Shown here piece by piece: positions 37,641 through 45,990 of a stretch of 64,000 bases of DNA. A program made the position numbers and the translations under genes. This stretch comes from Olleya namhaensis (GTDB taxonomy: Bacteria; Bacteroidota; Bacteroidia; Flavobacteriales; Flavobacteriaceae). Under the pieces are notes generated by a model. The model was given only the letters and a program-made list of their open reading frames with translations. It had not been told where the DNA came from and did no database searches. The DNA lies in NCBI RefSeq assembly GCF_900114005.1, contig NZ_FORM01000006.1, positions 186,001 through 250,000 on the forward strand, read 5' to 3'. How positions within the stretch are numbered: the stretch's first letter is position 1; the number at the start of each line of letters is the position of its first letter.

Positions 37641-39068
37641 ATGAGTGTAACTGCGCAAACGGTCTGGAATAATTGTCTCCTTTTTATAAAGGATAATATC
37701 CAACCACAAGCTTACAAAACTTGGTTTGAACCTATTGTAGCGGTTAAGCTTGCAGATAATGCGCTTAGTATACAAGTACCAAGTAAGTTTTTTTACGAGT
37801 GGCTTGAAGAGCATTACGTTAAACTTTTAAAAGTATCTTTAACTAAAGAGTTGGGTGAAACTGCCAAATTGGTTTACATTATTAAAATGGAAAACACGTA
37901 TGGTAATAAACAACCTTTTACTGAAAAAATTCCGAGTTCTAATAGAAGCGCTGTAAGGTCTCAAAATGTAGACGTACCGCTTAATAATAAGAACCGCGAA
38001 TTACGTAACCCGTTTATAATTCCTGGAATTAGAAACGTAAAAATCGAATCTCAACTTAATCCAAACTATAACTTTGATAACTTTTTAGAAGGTGATTCAA
38101 ACCGTTTAGCACGTAGTGCAGGTTTAGCAGTCTCTGCAAAGCCAGGTGGAACGTCTTTTAATCCATTATTAATTTTTGGTGGTGTTGGTTTAGGTAAAAC
38201 ACATTTAGCACACGCTATTGGTGTTGATATAAAAGATAAATACCCAGAAAAAACTGTTTTATATATTTCTGCTGAAAAATTTACGCAACAATATATTGAC
38301 TCTGTTAAAAAGAACAACCGTAACGACTTTATACATTTTTATCAATTAATTGATGTATTGGTTATTGACGATGTTCAGTTTTTATCAGGAAAGTCTGGAA
38401 CACAAGATGTATTCTTCCATATATTTAATCATTTGCATCAAAATGGTAAGCAAGTTATTTTAACTAGTGACAAGGCGCCCGTAGATATGCAAGATATTGA
38501 GCAACGCTTACTATCAAGATTTAAATGGGGATTATCTGCTGAATTGCAAACACCTGACTTTGAAACACGTGTCTCTATATTAAAAAACAAATTATACAGA
38601 GATGGTGTTGAAATGCCTGACGATATTATTGAATATGTTGCTAAAAACATAAAATCAAATATTCGAGAGCTAGAAGGTGCTATTATTTCTTTAATTGCTC
38701 AATCCTCTTTTAATAAAAAGGAAATCAATATTGAGTTGGCTAAACAAGTTGTAGAAAAGTTTGTAAAAAATACCAAGAGAGAAGTATCTATAGATTATAT
38801 CCAAAAGATTGTGTCAGATTATTTCCAAATGGATGTGGATACATTACAATCTAAAACTAGAAAGCGTCATATTGTACAAGCTAGACAATTAGCTATGTTT
38901 TTTGCTAAAAAACTAACTAAAGCATCTCTTGCCAGTATTGGTTCTCAAATAGGAAAACGTGATCATGCAACCGTATTACACGCCTGTAAGACCGTAGATA
39001 ATTTATCATCTACAGACAAGCAGTTTAAAAAATACGTTGAGGATTTAACGAAGAAACTTTCGGTTTAA
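37641..39068 (+). CDS. dnaA: Chromosomal replication initiator protein DnaA
   Basis: Binds DnaA boxes and opens the replication origin. With the ATG at 37641, giving MSVTAQTVWNNC, the protein has 475 residues. Domain I (1-90) is followed by the AAA+ module with Walker A GGVGLGKTHLAH, Walker B VLVIDDVQFLSG, and sensor II region SNIRELEGAI. The C-terminal DNA-binding helix-turn-helix has GKRDHATVLHACKTV. The frame is open 31 codons earlier, but that region carries the promoter. No dnaN or recF is adjacent and I see no DnaA-box cluster nearby. Confidence 0.97.
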   Translation: MSVTAQTVWNNCLLFIKDNIQPQAYKTWFEPIVAVKLADNALSIQVPSKFFYEWLEEHYVKLLKVSLTKELGETAKLVYIIKMENTYGNKQPFTEKIPSSNRSAVRSQNVDVPLNNKNRELRNPFIIPGIRNVKIESQLNPNYNFDNFLEGDSNRLARSAGLAVSAKPGGTSFNPLLIFGGVGLGKTHLAHAIGVDIKDKYPEKTVLYISAEKFTQQYIDSVKKNNRNDFIHFYQLIDVLVIDDVQFLSGKSGTQDVFFHIFNHLHQNGKQVILTSDKAPVDMQDIEQRLLSRFKWGLSAELQTPDFETRVSILKNKLYRDGVEMPDDIIEYVAKNIKSNIRELEGAIISLIAQSSFNKKEINIELAKQVVEKFVKNTKREVSIDYIQKIVSDYFQMDVDTLQSKTRKRHIVQARQLAMFFAKKLTKASLASIGSQIGKRDHATVLHACKTVDNLSSTDKQFKKYVEDLTKKLSV

Positions 39069-39081
39069 ATTTCATTTTAAA

Positions 39082-39543
39082 ATGACTAATATTTTAATGG
39101 TATGCTTAGGAAACATTTGTCGTTCTCCTCTAGCTGAAGGTATCTTACAATCAAAATTAAACACTGACTTGTTTACTGTAGATTCTGCCGGAACTAGCAG
39201 CTACCATATTGGAAACAAACCAGATACAAGATCAATAAGCACTGCCAAAAAGCACAATATTGACATTACTAAACAACGTGCTAGACAATTTACTAAACAA
39301 GATTTTATAGATTTTGATATTATCTATGCAATGGATAAGTCAAACTTTGCTAATATTATAGCGTTAGCTGAAAATGAAGCACAACACTCTAAAGTCAAAT
39401 TAATTTTAAACGAAAGTTTTCCCGACAAAAACTTAGATGTGCCAGATCCGTATTACGGTGGTGACAACGGTTTTGAAAAAGTGTACACCCTTTTAGAGGA
39501 TGCTTCCGAAAAAATTAGCACCAAATTAAACAGCCTTACTTAA
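39082..39543 (+). CDS. Low-molecular-weight protein-tyrosine phosphatase
   Basis: A 153-residue phosphatase. The P-loop VCLGNICRSPLAEG (residues 7-20) contains the nucleophilic cysteine and arginine, and the general acid lies in VPDPYYGG near residue 122. The similar fold of arsenate reductases needs extra cysteines that are not present here, so phosphotyrosine phosphatase is the better call. It follows dnaA after 13 bp and precedes an RsmI-like methyltransferase by 20 bp. Confidence 0.93.
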   Translation: MTNILMVCLGNICRSPLAEGILQSKLNTDLFTVDSAGTSSYHIGNKPDTRSISTAKKHNIDITKQRARQFTKQDFIDFDIIYAMDKSNFANIIALAENEAQHSKVKLILNESFPDKNLDVPDPYYGGDNGFEKVYTLLEDASEKISTKLNSLT

Positions 39544-39563
39544 TTTTATACCTTTACAGTACT

Positions 39564-40280
39564 ATGACTAAAGGAAAACTATATTTAATACCATGTACAT
39601 TAGGAGAATCAAATCCTTTTAATGTATTACCTGCTCAAGTAAAAACCATTATTGATAGTTTAGACACCTTTGTTGTCGAAAACTCTAAAGCAGCCCGAAA
39701 ATTTATAAAAACTATTGCTCCAGATAAGGCTCAAGCTAGCTTAAACCTTTTTGAACTTAATAAATTTACAGAAGTTACAGATTTACCTAATTTTATCAAA
39801 CCCTGTTTAGAAGGTAAAAATTTAGGTTTAATATCTGATGCTGGATGCCCAGGAATTGCAGACCCTGGCGCAGATATAGTTAGTTTAGCACATAAAAACA
39901 ATATACAAGTAGTACCGTTAGTTGGTCCTTCTTCTATCCTATTAGCCATGATGGCTTCCGGTATGAATGGACAAAGCTTTGCTTTTAACGGTTACTTACC
40001 GATTGATAAAGGTGAGAAAAAATCAGAATTAAAACGTTTAGAGCGTCTAAGTTTTGAACATAACCAAACACAGTCTTTTATTGAGACACCTTATAGAAAC
40101 AATAAGCTTCTAGAAGACCTTTGTAGCATCTTAAGTGATAGTACAGAGATTTGTGTGGCTTGTGACATTACATTGCCTACAGAGTTTATTAAAACACAAA
40201 CAGTGAGTCAATGGAAAAAAAATAGTGTTGACCTACATAAGAGACCAACACTATTTATTATTCACAAAAGCCAATATTAA
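39564..40280 (+). CDS. RsmI-like SAM-dependent methyltransferase
   Basis: A 238-residue tetrapyrrole-methylase fold protein related to RsmI (16S rRNA 2'-O-methyltransferase). Motifs: LYLIPCTLGE at the N-terminus, FVVENSKAARKF, the GLISDAGCPGIADPG SAM loop and PLVGPSSILLAMMASG. It differs from classic RsmI in the N-terminal PTPIGN-type motif, which reads PCTLGE; this matches a second Bacteroidota subfamily, so the exact substrate is uncertain. Its last 4 bp overlap the convergent lysozyme-fold gene. Confidence 0.85.
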   Translation: MTKGKLYLIPCTLGESNPFNVLPAQVKTIIDSLDTFVVENSKAARKFIKTIAPDKAQASLNLFELNKFTEVTDLPNFIKPCLEGKNLGLISDAGCPGIADPGADIVSLAHKNNIQVVPLVGPSSILLAMMASGMNGQSFAFNGYLPIDKGEKKSELKRLERLSFEHNQTQSFIETPYRNNKLLEDLCSILSDSTEICVACDITLPTEFIKTQTVSQWKKNSVDLHKRPTLFIIHKSQY

Positions 40281-40942
40281 GCGCTTTCGTATTTTACTTT
40301 TACCTTTTTTAAAGGTTTAATTAAAGAGGTATCATAACCTGAAAACTTCTTCATGTAATACTTTATGGTTGCACCATTTGCATCTGCAAATCCTTGCTCT
40401 CCATAACTTCTTAAAAATTTCTTTACGCTTCCTGGTCCTGCTAAATGCGCTGCAGCCAATATACCCGATTCCGTAACTTTAACACCTTTGATATACTTGT
40501 TGTTAAAACGTTTGATATCCTTACGTAATACCCATTTGTTACGTTGTGCATTTGCTATAAATGCTTTTTCCTGCAACTCAGGATTACTCAAAAAGTACTG
40601 AGGATGATGAATACCTAAAACTTTTAATGTACTTTTTCCAAATTGATATTTTCCTAAGTAACCAAATTGGTTTACTCTAAAATAATCATTTTGAGATTCT
40701 TTAAATCCTAAAGCTTCTTTAAAACCTGTAAACGTTTTACCTAATTTAGGTGTAAACGCTGTTCTATTAAATGCTTTTACGTTTGAAGCAATATTTGCAT
40801 ATTGTATATTTTCAAAGTCAACGTTGTTAAACTCAATTTCATCTACTAATGTAGCATCATTTTTAGTGGTAACAAATACAACTAAAAGTAAAATTGATAT
40901 TGTAAACGTTAGGGATAATAACTTTCCAATATTTTTTTTCAT
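40277..40942 (-). CDS. Lysozyme-fold (transglycosylase-like) exported protein
   Basis: A 221-residue protein with one N-terminal membrane helix or signal anchor (residues 8-26). The domain from about residue 75 has FKEALGFKESQNDY with a likely catalytic glutamate, then NQFGYLGKYQFGKSTLKVLG, and ends with ILAAAHLAGPGSVKKFL, the lysozyme/soluble lytic transglycosylase-like pattern. Homologues are sometimes labelled LysM peptidoglycan-binding proteins although no LysM domain is visible. It may cleave peptidoglycan in the periplasm. Confidence 0.78.
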   Translation of the reverse strand: MKKNIGKLLSLTFTISILLLVVFVTTKNDATLVDEIEFNNVDFENIQYANIASNVKAFNRTAFTPKLGKTFTGFKEALGFKESQNDYFRVNQFGYLGKYQFGKSTLKVLGIHHPQYFLSNPELQEKAFIANAQRNKWVLRKDIKRFNNKYIKGVKVTESGILAAAHLAGPGSVKKFLRSYGEQGFADANGATIKYYMKKFSGYDTSLIKPLKKVKVKYESA

Positions 40943-41049
40943 TTGTTTTTGATTTAAAAGTCTGTTTTTTAATATTATAAAGACTTAAATTTCAGCGTGC
41001 AAATATACAACAAATAATTAAATACTGAAAATCAATATGTTAACTTATG

Positions 41050-41958
41050 TTAAAAGTAAATTAAGTGCCCTTTTAGCTTCCCGCTACTATTGATTTCTAG
41101 TGTTGGAAACGGTACTTTTATAACATTAATTATGTTAAAAAGTTGTTTAAAAAATGTAGAATCGGTCTTGATTTTGGTTAAATCCATATCTAGACTTAAA
41201 TAAAATTGTTTGGTTCTGTCTTGATTTGGAAAATTGATATTTTGTAATTGATCAGTACCATATAGTAAACCATCCACCCCATAACCAACAGCTAGATTTA
41301 ACCATTTTGGTAATTTACTGTCTTTAAAAAAAGAATGCAGGTTAGCACTTAACCAATAGGTCTGCCCATTATAATCCTTTATAAATTCCTCAAACACCCC
41401 ATTACCCGGTTTATCTGGATTTTGATTAGCGTAAGGACTTTGGTTAAAAGAATATTTTAGTTGAACACGTTGCTCTTCCCACAACAGCTCTTGTCCAATA
41501 AATAGCCCTGCTCCTGCTGCATTAGCGGTAAAGTCTCCCCAAGAAAAACCCCATTCTTCAGAAAAACCATCTAAAACTTCTACTGCTGTTAAAAAAGAAA
41601 AGCCAAGTGTTGCTCCGTAAATTAGTTGATTTTTTTTACTCACTCCACTCCAATGTAACGCTTGAGATCCAAAACGTCCTAATTGATAAGCTGTAAAGCT
41701 ATGCCCCAACTTATCCATTTTAAACCATTCTGAATTATCATTAGTACTATGAAGGTTAGAACGCTCAAAATCAGAATACCACAAAGCGTTTAAACCTATT
41801 ATAGATAAAGACGCTAAGCTAGCTTCCGTTATAATAACTGCGTTTTTACGTGACACATTAAGTGTATCACTAGGTTTAAAAAACTGAGAGTGATTGTTTT
41901 GTGCAATTGTACTACCTGTAATTAAAAAGGCATATATAATTAGTACTGTTTTAAGCAC
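41050..41958 (-). CDS. DUF2279 family exported protein
   Basis: A protein of about 302 residues of the DUF2279 (YfiM-like) family. The start is uncertain. A GTG at 41958, 5 bp after the mltG stop, gives LKTVLIIYAFLITGSTIAQ as a compact signal peptide, whereas ATG codons at 42000-42018 would overlap mltG by up to 56 bp. Visible motifs: MDKLGHSFTAYQLGRFGSQ, then EVLDGFSEEWGFSWGDFTAN with the conserved Asp/Glu residues, and a C-terminal beta-rich part. Outer-membrane location is inferred. Confidence 0.8.
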   Translation of the reverse strand: MLKTVLIIYAFLITGSTIAQNNHSQFFKPSDTLNVSRKNAVIITEASLASLSIIGLNALWYSDFERSNLHSTNDNSEWFKMDKLGHSFTAYQLGRFGSQALHWSGVSKKNQLIYGATLGFSFLTAVEVLDGFSEEWGFSWGDFTANAAGAGLFIGQELLWEEQRVQLKYSFNQSPYANQNPDKPGNGVFEEFIKDYNGQTYWLSANLHSFFKDSKLPKWLNLAVGYGVDGLLYGTDQLQNINFPNQDRTKQFYLSLDMDLTKIKTDSTFFKQLFNIINVIKVPFPTLEINSSGKLKGHLIYF

Positions 41959-41962
41959 ACCT

Positions 41963-43006
41963 TTATCTGTTAACACCTTTGCTATTAATCCAACGGACAT
42001 ACTCATTTTTATTAGCATTATGTTGACTTAAATTTTTAGCAAATTTGTGATATCCAAAGTTTTTGACATTAGCTACAAAATAATAGTACCCGTGGCTTTC
42101 TGCATTTAAAACAGCATCAATAGCAGATACATCTGGCATTGTGATTGGTCCCGGTGGAATCCCTCGGTATTTATAAGTATTGTAAGGCGAATCTATTTCT
42201 AAATCTTTATATAACACACGTTTTATAACTTGATCAAAATCGTTATCTTTTAATTTCTTAGAATAAATAACTGTTGGATCGGCTTGTAAAGGCATACCAA
42301 CTTTTATTCTATTTAAATACACACCAGCAACTCTTGGCCTTTCGTCTACCTTAGCGGTTTCTTTTTGAACGATAGATGCAATAGTAACAACTTCGTTTAC
42401 AGAAAGATTTAATGCTTTACGCTTTGCTTGACGCGAATCATTCCAAAAACGATAGTATTCTTTTAGCATTTTATCTCTAAAGCCTTCAGCTGATGTATTC
42501 CAGAAAAACTCGTAGCTATTAGGAACATACATATTTAATACTGTTTGGTTTGTAAACTTATGCTTGTCCAAAAATACTTTATCTGTCATGGCTTGCAACA
42601 GTGACAAACTATCCGGTTCTATTTGCTCAGCAATACGCCCTGCTAAATTTTGAATACGTTCTTGATTATTAAAGCTTAATTTTATTGGAATATTTTTACT
42701 TCTAATAGAGTTAATAATATCATTATTACTCATGTTTTTATCAATAGCAAAACGTCCTGCTTTAATATTTGTCGTATATTTTTTACGTTGTGCTAATGCA
42801 TCAAAACTATCTATATCCTTTAATAAAGGTACCAACTGCTCTCTAACCTGATCATAATTAGCATTGGTTGGCACATAAATATAGGCTGTGTCATTATTAA
42901 ATGCAGTGTTTTGTTTAAACATCGCGCCATAAATAAAATAAGCAAAATAAGCAGCAATTACTAGTCCTATTAATGCTATTGCAACTAAGATTTTTTTAAT
43001 ATACAT
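41963..43006 (-). CDS. mltG: Endolytic murein transglycosylase
   Basis: Cleaves nascent glycan strands to set their length. The 347-residue protein has one N-terminal membrane helix (residues 7-28), a LysM-like subdomain and the YceG domain. The catalytic glutamate is in ASIVQKETAKVDERP (near residue 218), followed by VAGVYLNRIKVGMPLQADPT and the YNTYKYRGIPPGPI signature. The start overlaps the upstream GNAT stop by 11 nt. Confidence 0.95.
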   Translation of the reverse strand: MYIKKILVAIALIGLVIAAYFAYFIYGAMFKQNTAFNNDTAYIYVPTNANYDQVREQLVPLLKDIDSFDALAQRKKYTTNIKAGRFAIDKNMSNNDIINSIRSKNIPIKLSFNNQERIQNLAGRIAEQIEPDSLSLLQAMTDKVFLDKHKFTNQTVLNMYVPNSYEFFWNTSAEGFRDKMLKEYYRFWNDSRQAKRKALNLSVNEVVTIASIVQKETAKVDERPRVAGVYLNRIKVGMPLQADPTVIYSKKLKDNDFDQVIKRVLYKDLEIDSPYNTYKYRGIPPGPITMPDVSAIDAVLNAESHGYYYFVANVKNFGYHKFAKNLSQHNANKNEYVRWINSKGVNR

Positions 43007-43529
43007 TGGTATTAATTAATTGAAATAAATATTCGTTTTTGTATTGACCATTTAAATAATTCCAGTCTTTTTTAAGACCAATTTCTTTAAATCCTTGATT
43101 TTTAAATAATGCTAAACTAGCTGTATTATCCTCACTTATATTGCAATATAATTGATGCAAATCTAAATGCTTAAAACAATAACTAGTTAGTAACTGTAAA
43201 GCTTCTTTACCATTACCTTTTTGCCTATCATCAGTTTCTTTTATTAAAATACCAATTCCTGCACGTCTATTTTTAAAATCAAAATCAAAGACATCAATCA
43301 TACCCATAGCCTGATGTTTATAATTACAGATAACTAAACGCAACTGCTTTACTTCAAAAATATCTTTATGTGCTTGATCTAAATATTGCTTGATTAAATA
43401 TTTAGAGTACGGCGTTATGGTATTGCTTATTTCCCAAATAGATTCGTCATTTTCAATGGTATGAATAAATGATAAATCTTCAGGCTCTAAAGCACGTAAA
43501 TAAATATGTTCTCCTTTTAATGTTAACAT
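42996..43529 (-). CDS. GNAT family N-acetyltransferase (RimJ/SpeG-like)
   Basis: A 177-residue acetyltransferase starting with the typical LKGEHIYLRALEPEDLSFI. The acetyl-CoA loop is RQKGNGKEALQLLTSYCF and the domain ends with NTASLALFKNQGFKEIGL. This layout fits the RimJ/RimL/SpeG branch, so the substrate could be a polyamine or an N-terminal amine. It overlaps dapF by 7 nt upstream and mltG by 11 nt downstream, so four genes form one tight operon. Confidence 0.88.
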   Translation of the reverse strand: MLTLKGEHIYLRALEPEDLSFIHTIENDESIWEISNTITPYSKYLIKQYLDQAHKDIFEVKQLRLVICNYKHQAMGMIDVFDFDFKNRRAGIGILIKETDDRQKGNGKEALQLLTSYCFKHLDLHQLYCNISEDNTASLALFKNQGFKEIGLKKDWNYLNGQYKNEYLFQLINTNVY

Positions 43530-44302
43530 GCTATTTCGCCTTTAAAAACTTGCGTCGCAGGTCCTATTAACATGACCTTTTTATAACTATTACCGTCTTT
43601 TACAAAAGACACTTTTAACGCGCCTCCTTGTACATTTAGGTTAATAGTAGTGGCAACACTGTTTCCTGTGTTATGCATTGCAATTGCAACAGCGGTAACG
43701 CCAGTACCACAAGATAAGGTTTCGTCTTCTACACCTCTTTCATAGGTTCTAACCGTGTAAGTATCTTCATTAACCTTTTCTACAAAGTTAACATTTGTAC
43801 CGGCTTGATTATAAGGTTGACCATATCTAATTTTTTTACCTTCATTTTTAACATCAAAATGCGCTAAGTCTGCAACAAACTGCACGTGATGTGGTGAGCC
43901 TGTATCTAAAAACTGATGATTTTTAAAGCTTTTGACCGTGTCCACGTCCTTCATTTGTAAATGGATAATGTTATCCTCAATTTTTGCAAAATGCAAACCG
44001 TCTGTTGCTTCAAACGTTGTCTGATCTGTAATCAACTGCAAAAATTCCGCGAAAGCGACAATACAACGTCCACCATTACCACACATACTACTTTCGTTTC
44101 CGTCTGCATTATAATAGACCATTTTAAAGTCCTCTGTTGGATGGTTTTCTAGTAAAATTAGACCGTCTGCTCCAACGCCAAATTTACGGTCGCATAAAAA
44201 AGCAACTAATTTGGTATTGTTTTTGTCAAACACATTTTGTCTGTTATCGATCATGACAAAGTCATTACCTGTTCCTTGATATTTATAAAAAGTCAACGTC
44301 AT
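43523..44302 (-). CDS. dapF: Diaminopimelate epimerase
   Basis: Interconverts LL- and meso-diaminopimelate for lysine and peptidoglycan. The 259-residue protein has both catalytic cysteines: SSMCGNGGRCIVAFAEF (near residue 75) and ETLSCGTGVTAVA (near residue 200). The N-terminus KYQGTGNDFVMIDNR is typical. Grouping with mltG supports a cell-wall role for this operon. A 13-mer copy encodes part of VAFAEF. Confidence 0.96.
   Translation of the reverse strand: MTLTFYKYQGTGNDFVMIDNRQNVFDKNNTKLVAFLCDRKFGVGADGLILLENHPTEDFKMVYYNADGNESSMCGNGGRCIVAFAEFLQLITDQTTFEATDGLHFAKIEDNIIHLQMKDVDTVKSFKNHQFLDTGSPHHVQFVADLAHFDVKNEGKKIRYGQPYNQAGTNVNFVEKVNEDTYTVRTYERGVEDETLSCGTGVTAVAIAMHNTGNSVATTINLNVQGGALKVSFVKDGNSYKKVMLIGPATQVFKGEIAC
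44045..44057 (+). repeat. 13-mer motif copy, TTCCGCGAAAGCG
   Basis: Exact copy inside dapF, coding strand reads A-F-A-E. Confidence 0.75.
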
Positions 44303-44428
44303 TGGGATGAAAAATTGAATGACAAATATAAGTTTTTTCAGTTGTTAAAACGTCGTTAAAGTTGAAATAGGCATTCAATATTTAATTAATTTTAATCGTT
44401 ATCTAATTAAATCTAAACTAAGTATTTT

Positions 44429-45841
44429 ATGAAGAAGATGTTAACTTTGGTTTTAGTTTCGGTATTAGGAGGCGCAATTACTCTAGGAACATACAAAACC
44501 TTTCTTGAAAAAGATGAACAACAAATTGCCAACACAACAACGCAGGAAACACCAGCGTATTTACCTGCCAATTATAACACAAACACGACTGCTTTAGCTG
44601 CTGCTGAAGGTATTAATTTTACCACTGCCGCAGACAAAACAGTACATGCTGTAGTCCACGTTAAAAACGTTGCTTTAAATACAGCACAACCTACTTTACA
44701 AGACTTATTTTATGGCCGTGTGCCACAAAAAAGGCAGTTAGGAACTGGAAGTGGTGTAATTATATCGCCTGATGGTTATATAATTACTAATAACCATGTT
44801 ATTGAAGACTCTGAAGCGTTAAGTATAACACTTAATGATAATAGAACTTTAAAAGCTAAAATTGTAGGAACTGATCCAAAAACGGATATTGCTTTACTAA
44901 AAGTTGAAACTGAAGACCAACTACCTTACACCACATTTGGGGATAGTGATACGGCTAAAATCGGAGAATGGGTCTTAGCGGTTGGTAATCCGTTTAATTT
45001 AACGTCTACAGTTACTGCGGGGATTATTAGTGCAAAATCTAGAGATTTAAGTGGTAGAAGCACCCAGTCTTTTATACAAACAGATGCTGCGGTAAATCCG
45101 GGTAACTCAGGTGGGGCTTTGGTAAACACTGCGGGTCAGCTAATTGGTATTAATACTGCTATATCGTCTCAAACGGGATCATACATTGGTTACTCTTTTG
45201 CTGTGCCTAGTAATATTGCTAAAAAAGTAGTCCAAGATATTATGGAGTTTGGTAATGTACAAAATGGTATTTTAGGTGTTATTGGAGGTTCTTTAAACAG
45301 TTCTTCTGCAGAAAAACTTGGAGTTGCTGAGACGGAAGGTTTTTATGTCGACGATGTCGAAGAAGACACCGGTGCATCTGAAGCCGGTATTAAAAGTGGC
45401 GATATTATTAAAATGGTTGATAATATTAAGATTAAAAAGTTTAGTGATCTTAGAGGTTTTCTAGATACTAAACGTCCAAATGACATTGTTAATATTACAC
45501 TTTTACGTGATGGTGTAGAAAAAGAGGTTGCTGTAACCTTGCTTAAAAACAACACCTATATATTACCAGTAATTGGTGTTATTAAAAATGCTAAACCTGA
45601 AGACCTAAAAAAGTACAAAACTAAAAATGGTGTAAAAATCACAAAGGTTAATGGTACTTATGGTCAATATTTACAAGCAGAAGGAATTGAAGAAGGTAAT
45701 ATTATAACTGCCATCAATAACATTAAAGTAAATACAATCGAGGATGTAGATACGATATTAAAAAATAGAGATACGTATCAACCATTAAGTATCGAATTAA
45801 TAAACTCTAAAGGAGAAACAAATCGTTACGGTTTAAGATAA
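44429..45841 (+). CDS. HtrA/DegP-type periplasmic serine protease
   Basis: A 470-residue trypsin-fold protease and chaperone for envelope stress. An N-terminal signal or anchor (residues 4-22) precedes the protease: GTGSGVIISPDGYIITNNHV with the histidine, DPKTDIALLKV with the aspartate and NPGNSGGALVN with the serine. Two PDZ domains follow (about 275-370 and 380-470). It is alone, with its own terminator. Confidence 0.95.
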   Translation: MKKMLTLVLVSVLGGAITLGTYKTFLEKDEQQIANTTTQETPAYLPANYNTNTTALAAAEGINFTTAADKTVHAVVHVKNVALNTAQPTLQDLFYGRVPQKRQLGTGSGVIISPDGYIITNNHVIEDSEALSITLNDNRTLKAKIVGTDPKTDIALLKVETEDQLPYTTFGDSDTAKIGEWVLAVGNPFNLTSTVTAGIISAKSRDLSGRSTQSFIQTDAAVNPGNSGGALVNTAGQLIGINTAISSQTGSYIGYSFAVPSNIAKKVVQDIMEFGNVQNGILGVIGGSLNSSSAEKLGVAETEGFYVDDVEEDTGASEAGIKSGDIIKMVDNIKIKKFSDLRGFLDTKRPNDIVNITLLRDGVEKEVAVTLLKNNTYILPVIGVIKNAKPEDLKKYKTKNGVKITKVNGTYGQYLQAEGIEEGNIITAINNIKVNTIEDVDTILKNRDTYQPLSIELINSKGETNRYGLR

Positions 45842-45860
45842 TTACTATTTAAACGTTAAA

Positions 45861-45895
45861 AAAAGCCCTTAATTTTAAAAATTAAGGGCTTTTAA
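45861..45895 (+). terminator. Terminator after the HtrA gene
   Basis: AAAAGCCCTTAAT (45861-45873) pairs perfectly with ATTAAGGGCTTTT (45881-45893), 7-nt loop, T-rich tail. Confidence 0.88.
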
Positions 45896-45935
45896 ATTTT
45901 TACACTTTTTCCTTTACGAAATCGTTTGAAATCAA

Positions 45936-45943
45936 TACTTTTG
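45936..45943 (+). promoter_or_regulatory. Candidate -7 box for gap
   Basis: TACTTTTG fits TAnnTTTG and lies about 48 bp before the gap start codon, after the HtrA terminator. No clear -33 box at normal spacing. Confidence 0.4.
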
Positions 45944-45990
45944 CCGAAAATTTACATAATAAATTAACAACACACACTAAATAATTTAAA

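Noticed and set aside
39082-39543. ArsC-type arsenate reductase as partner of the ArsR operon
   Set aside because: Only the phosphatase P-loop is present; the additional redox cysteines of thioredoxin-coupled ArsC are absent, and it is 10 kb away.
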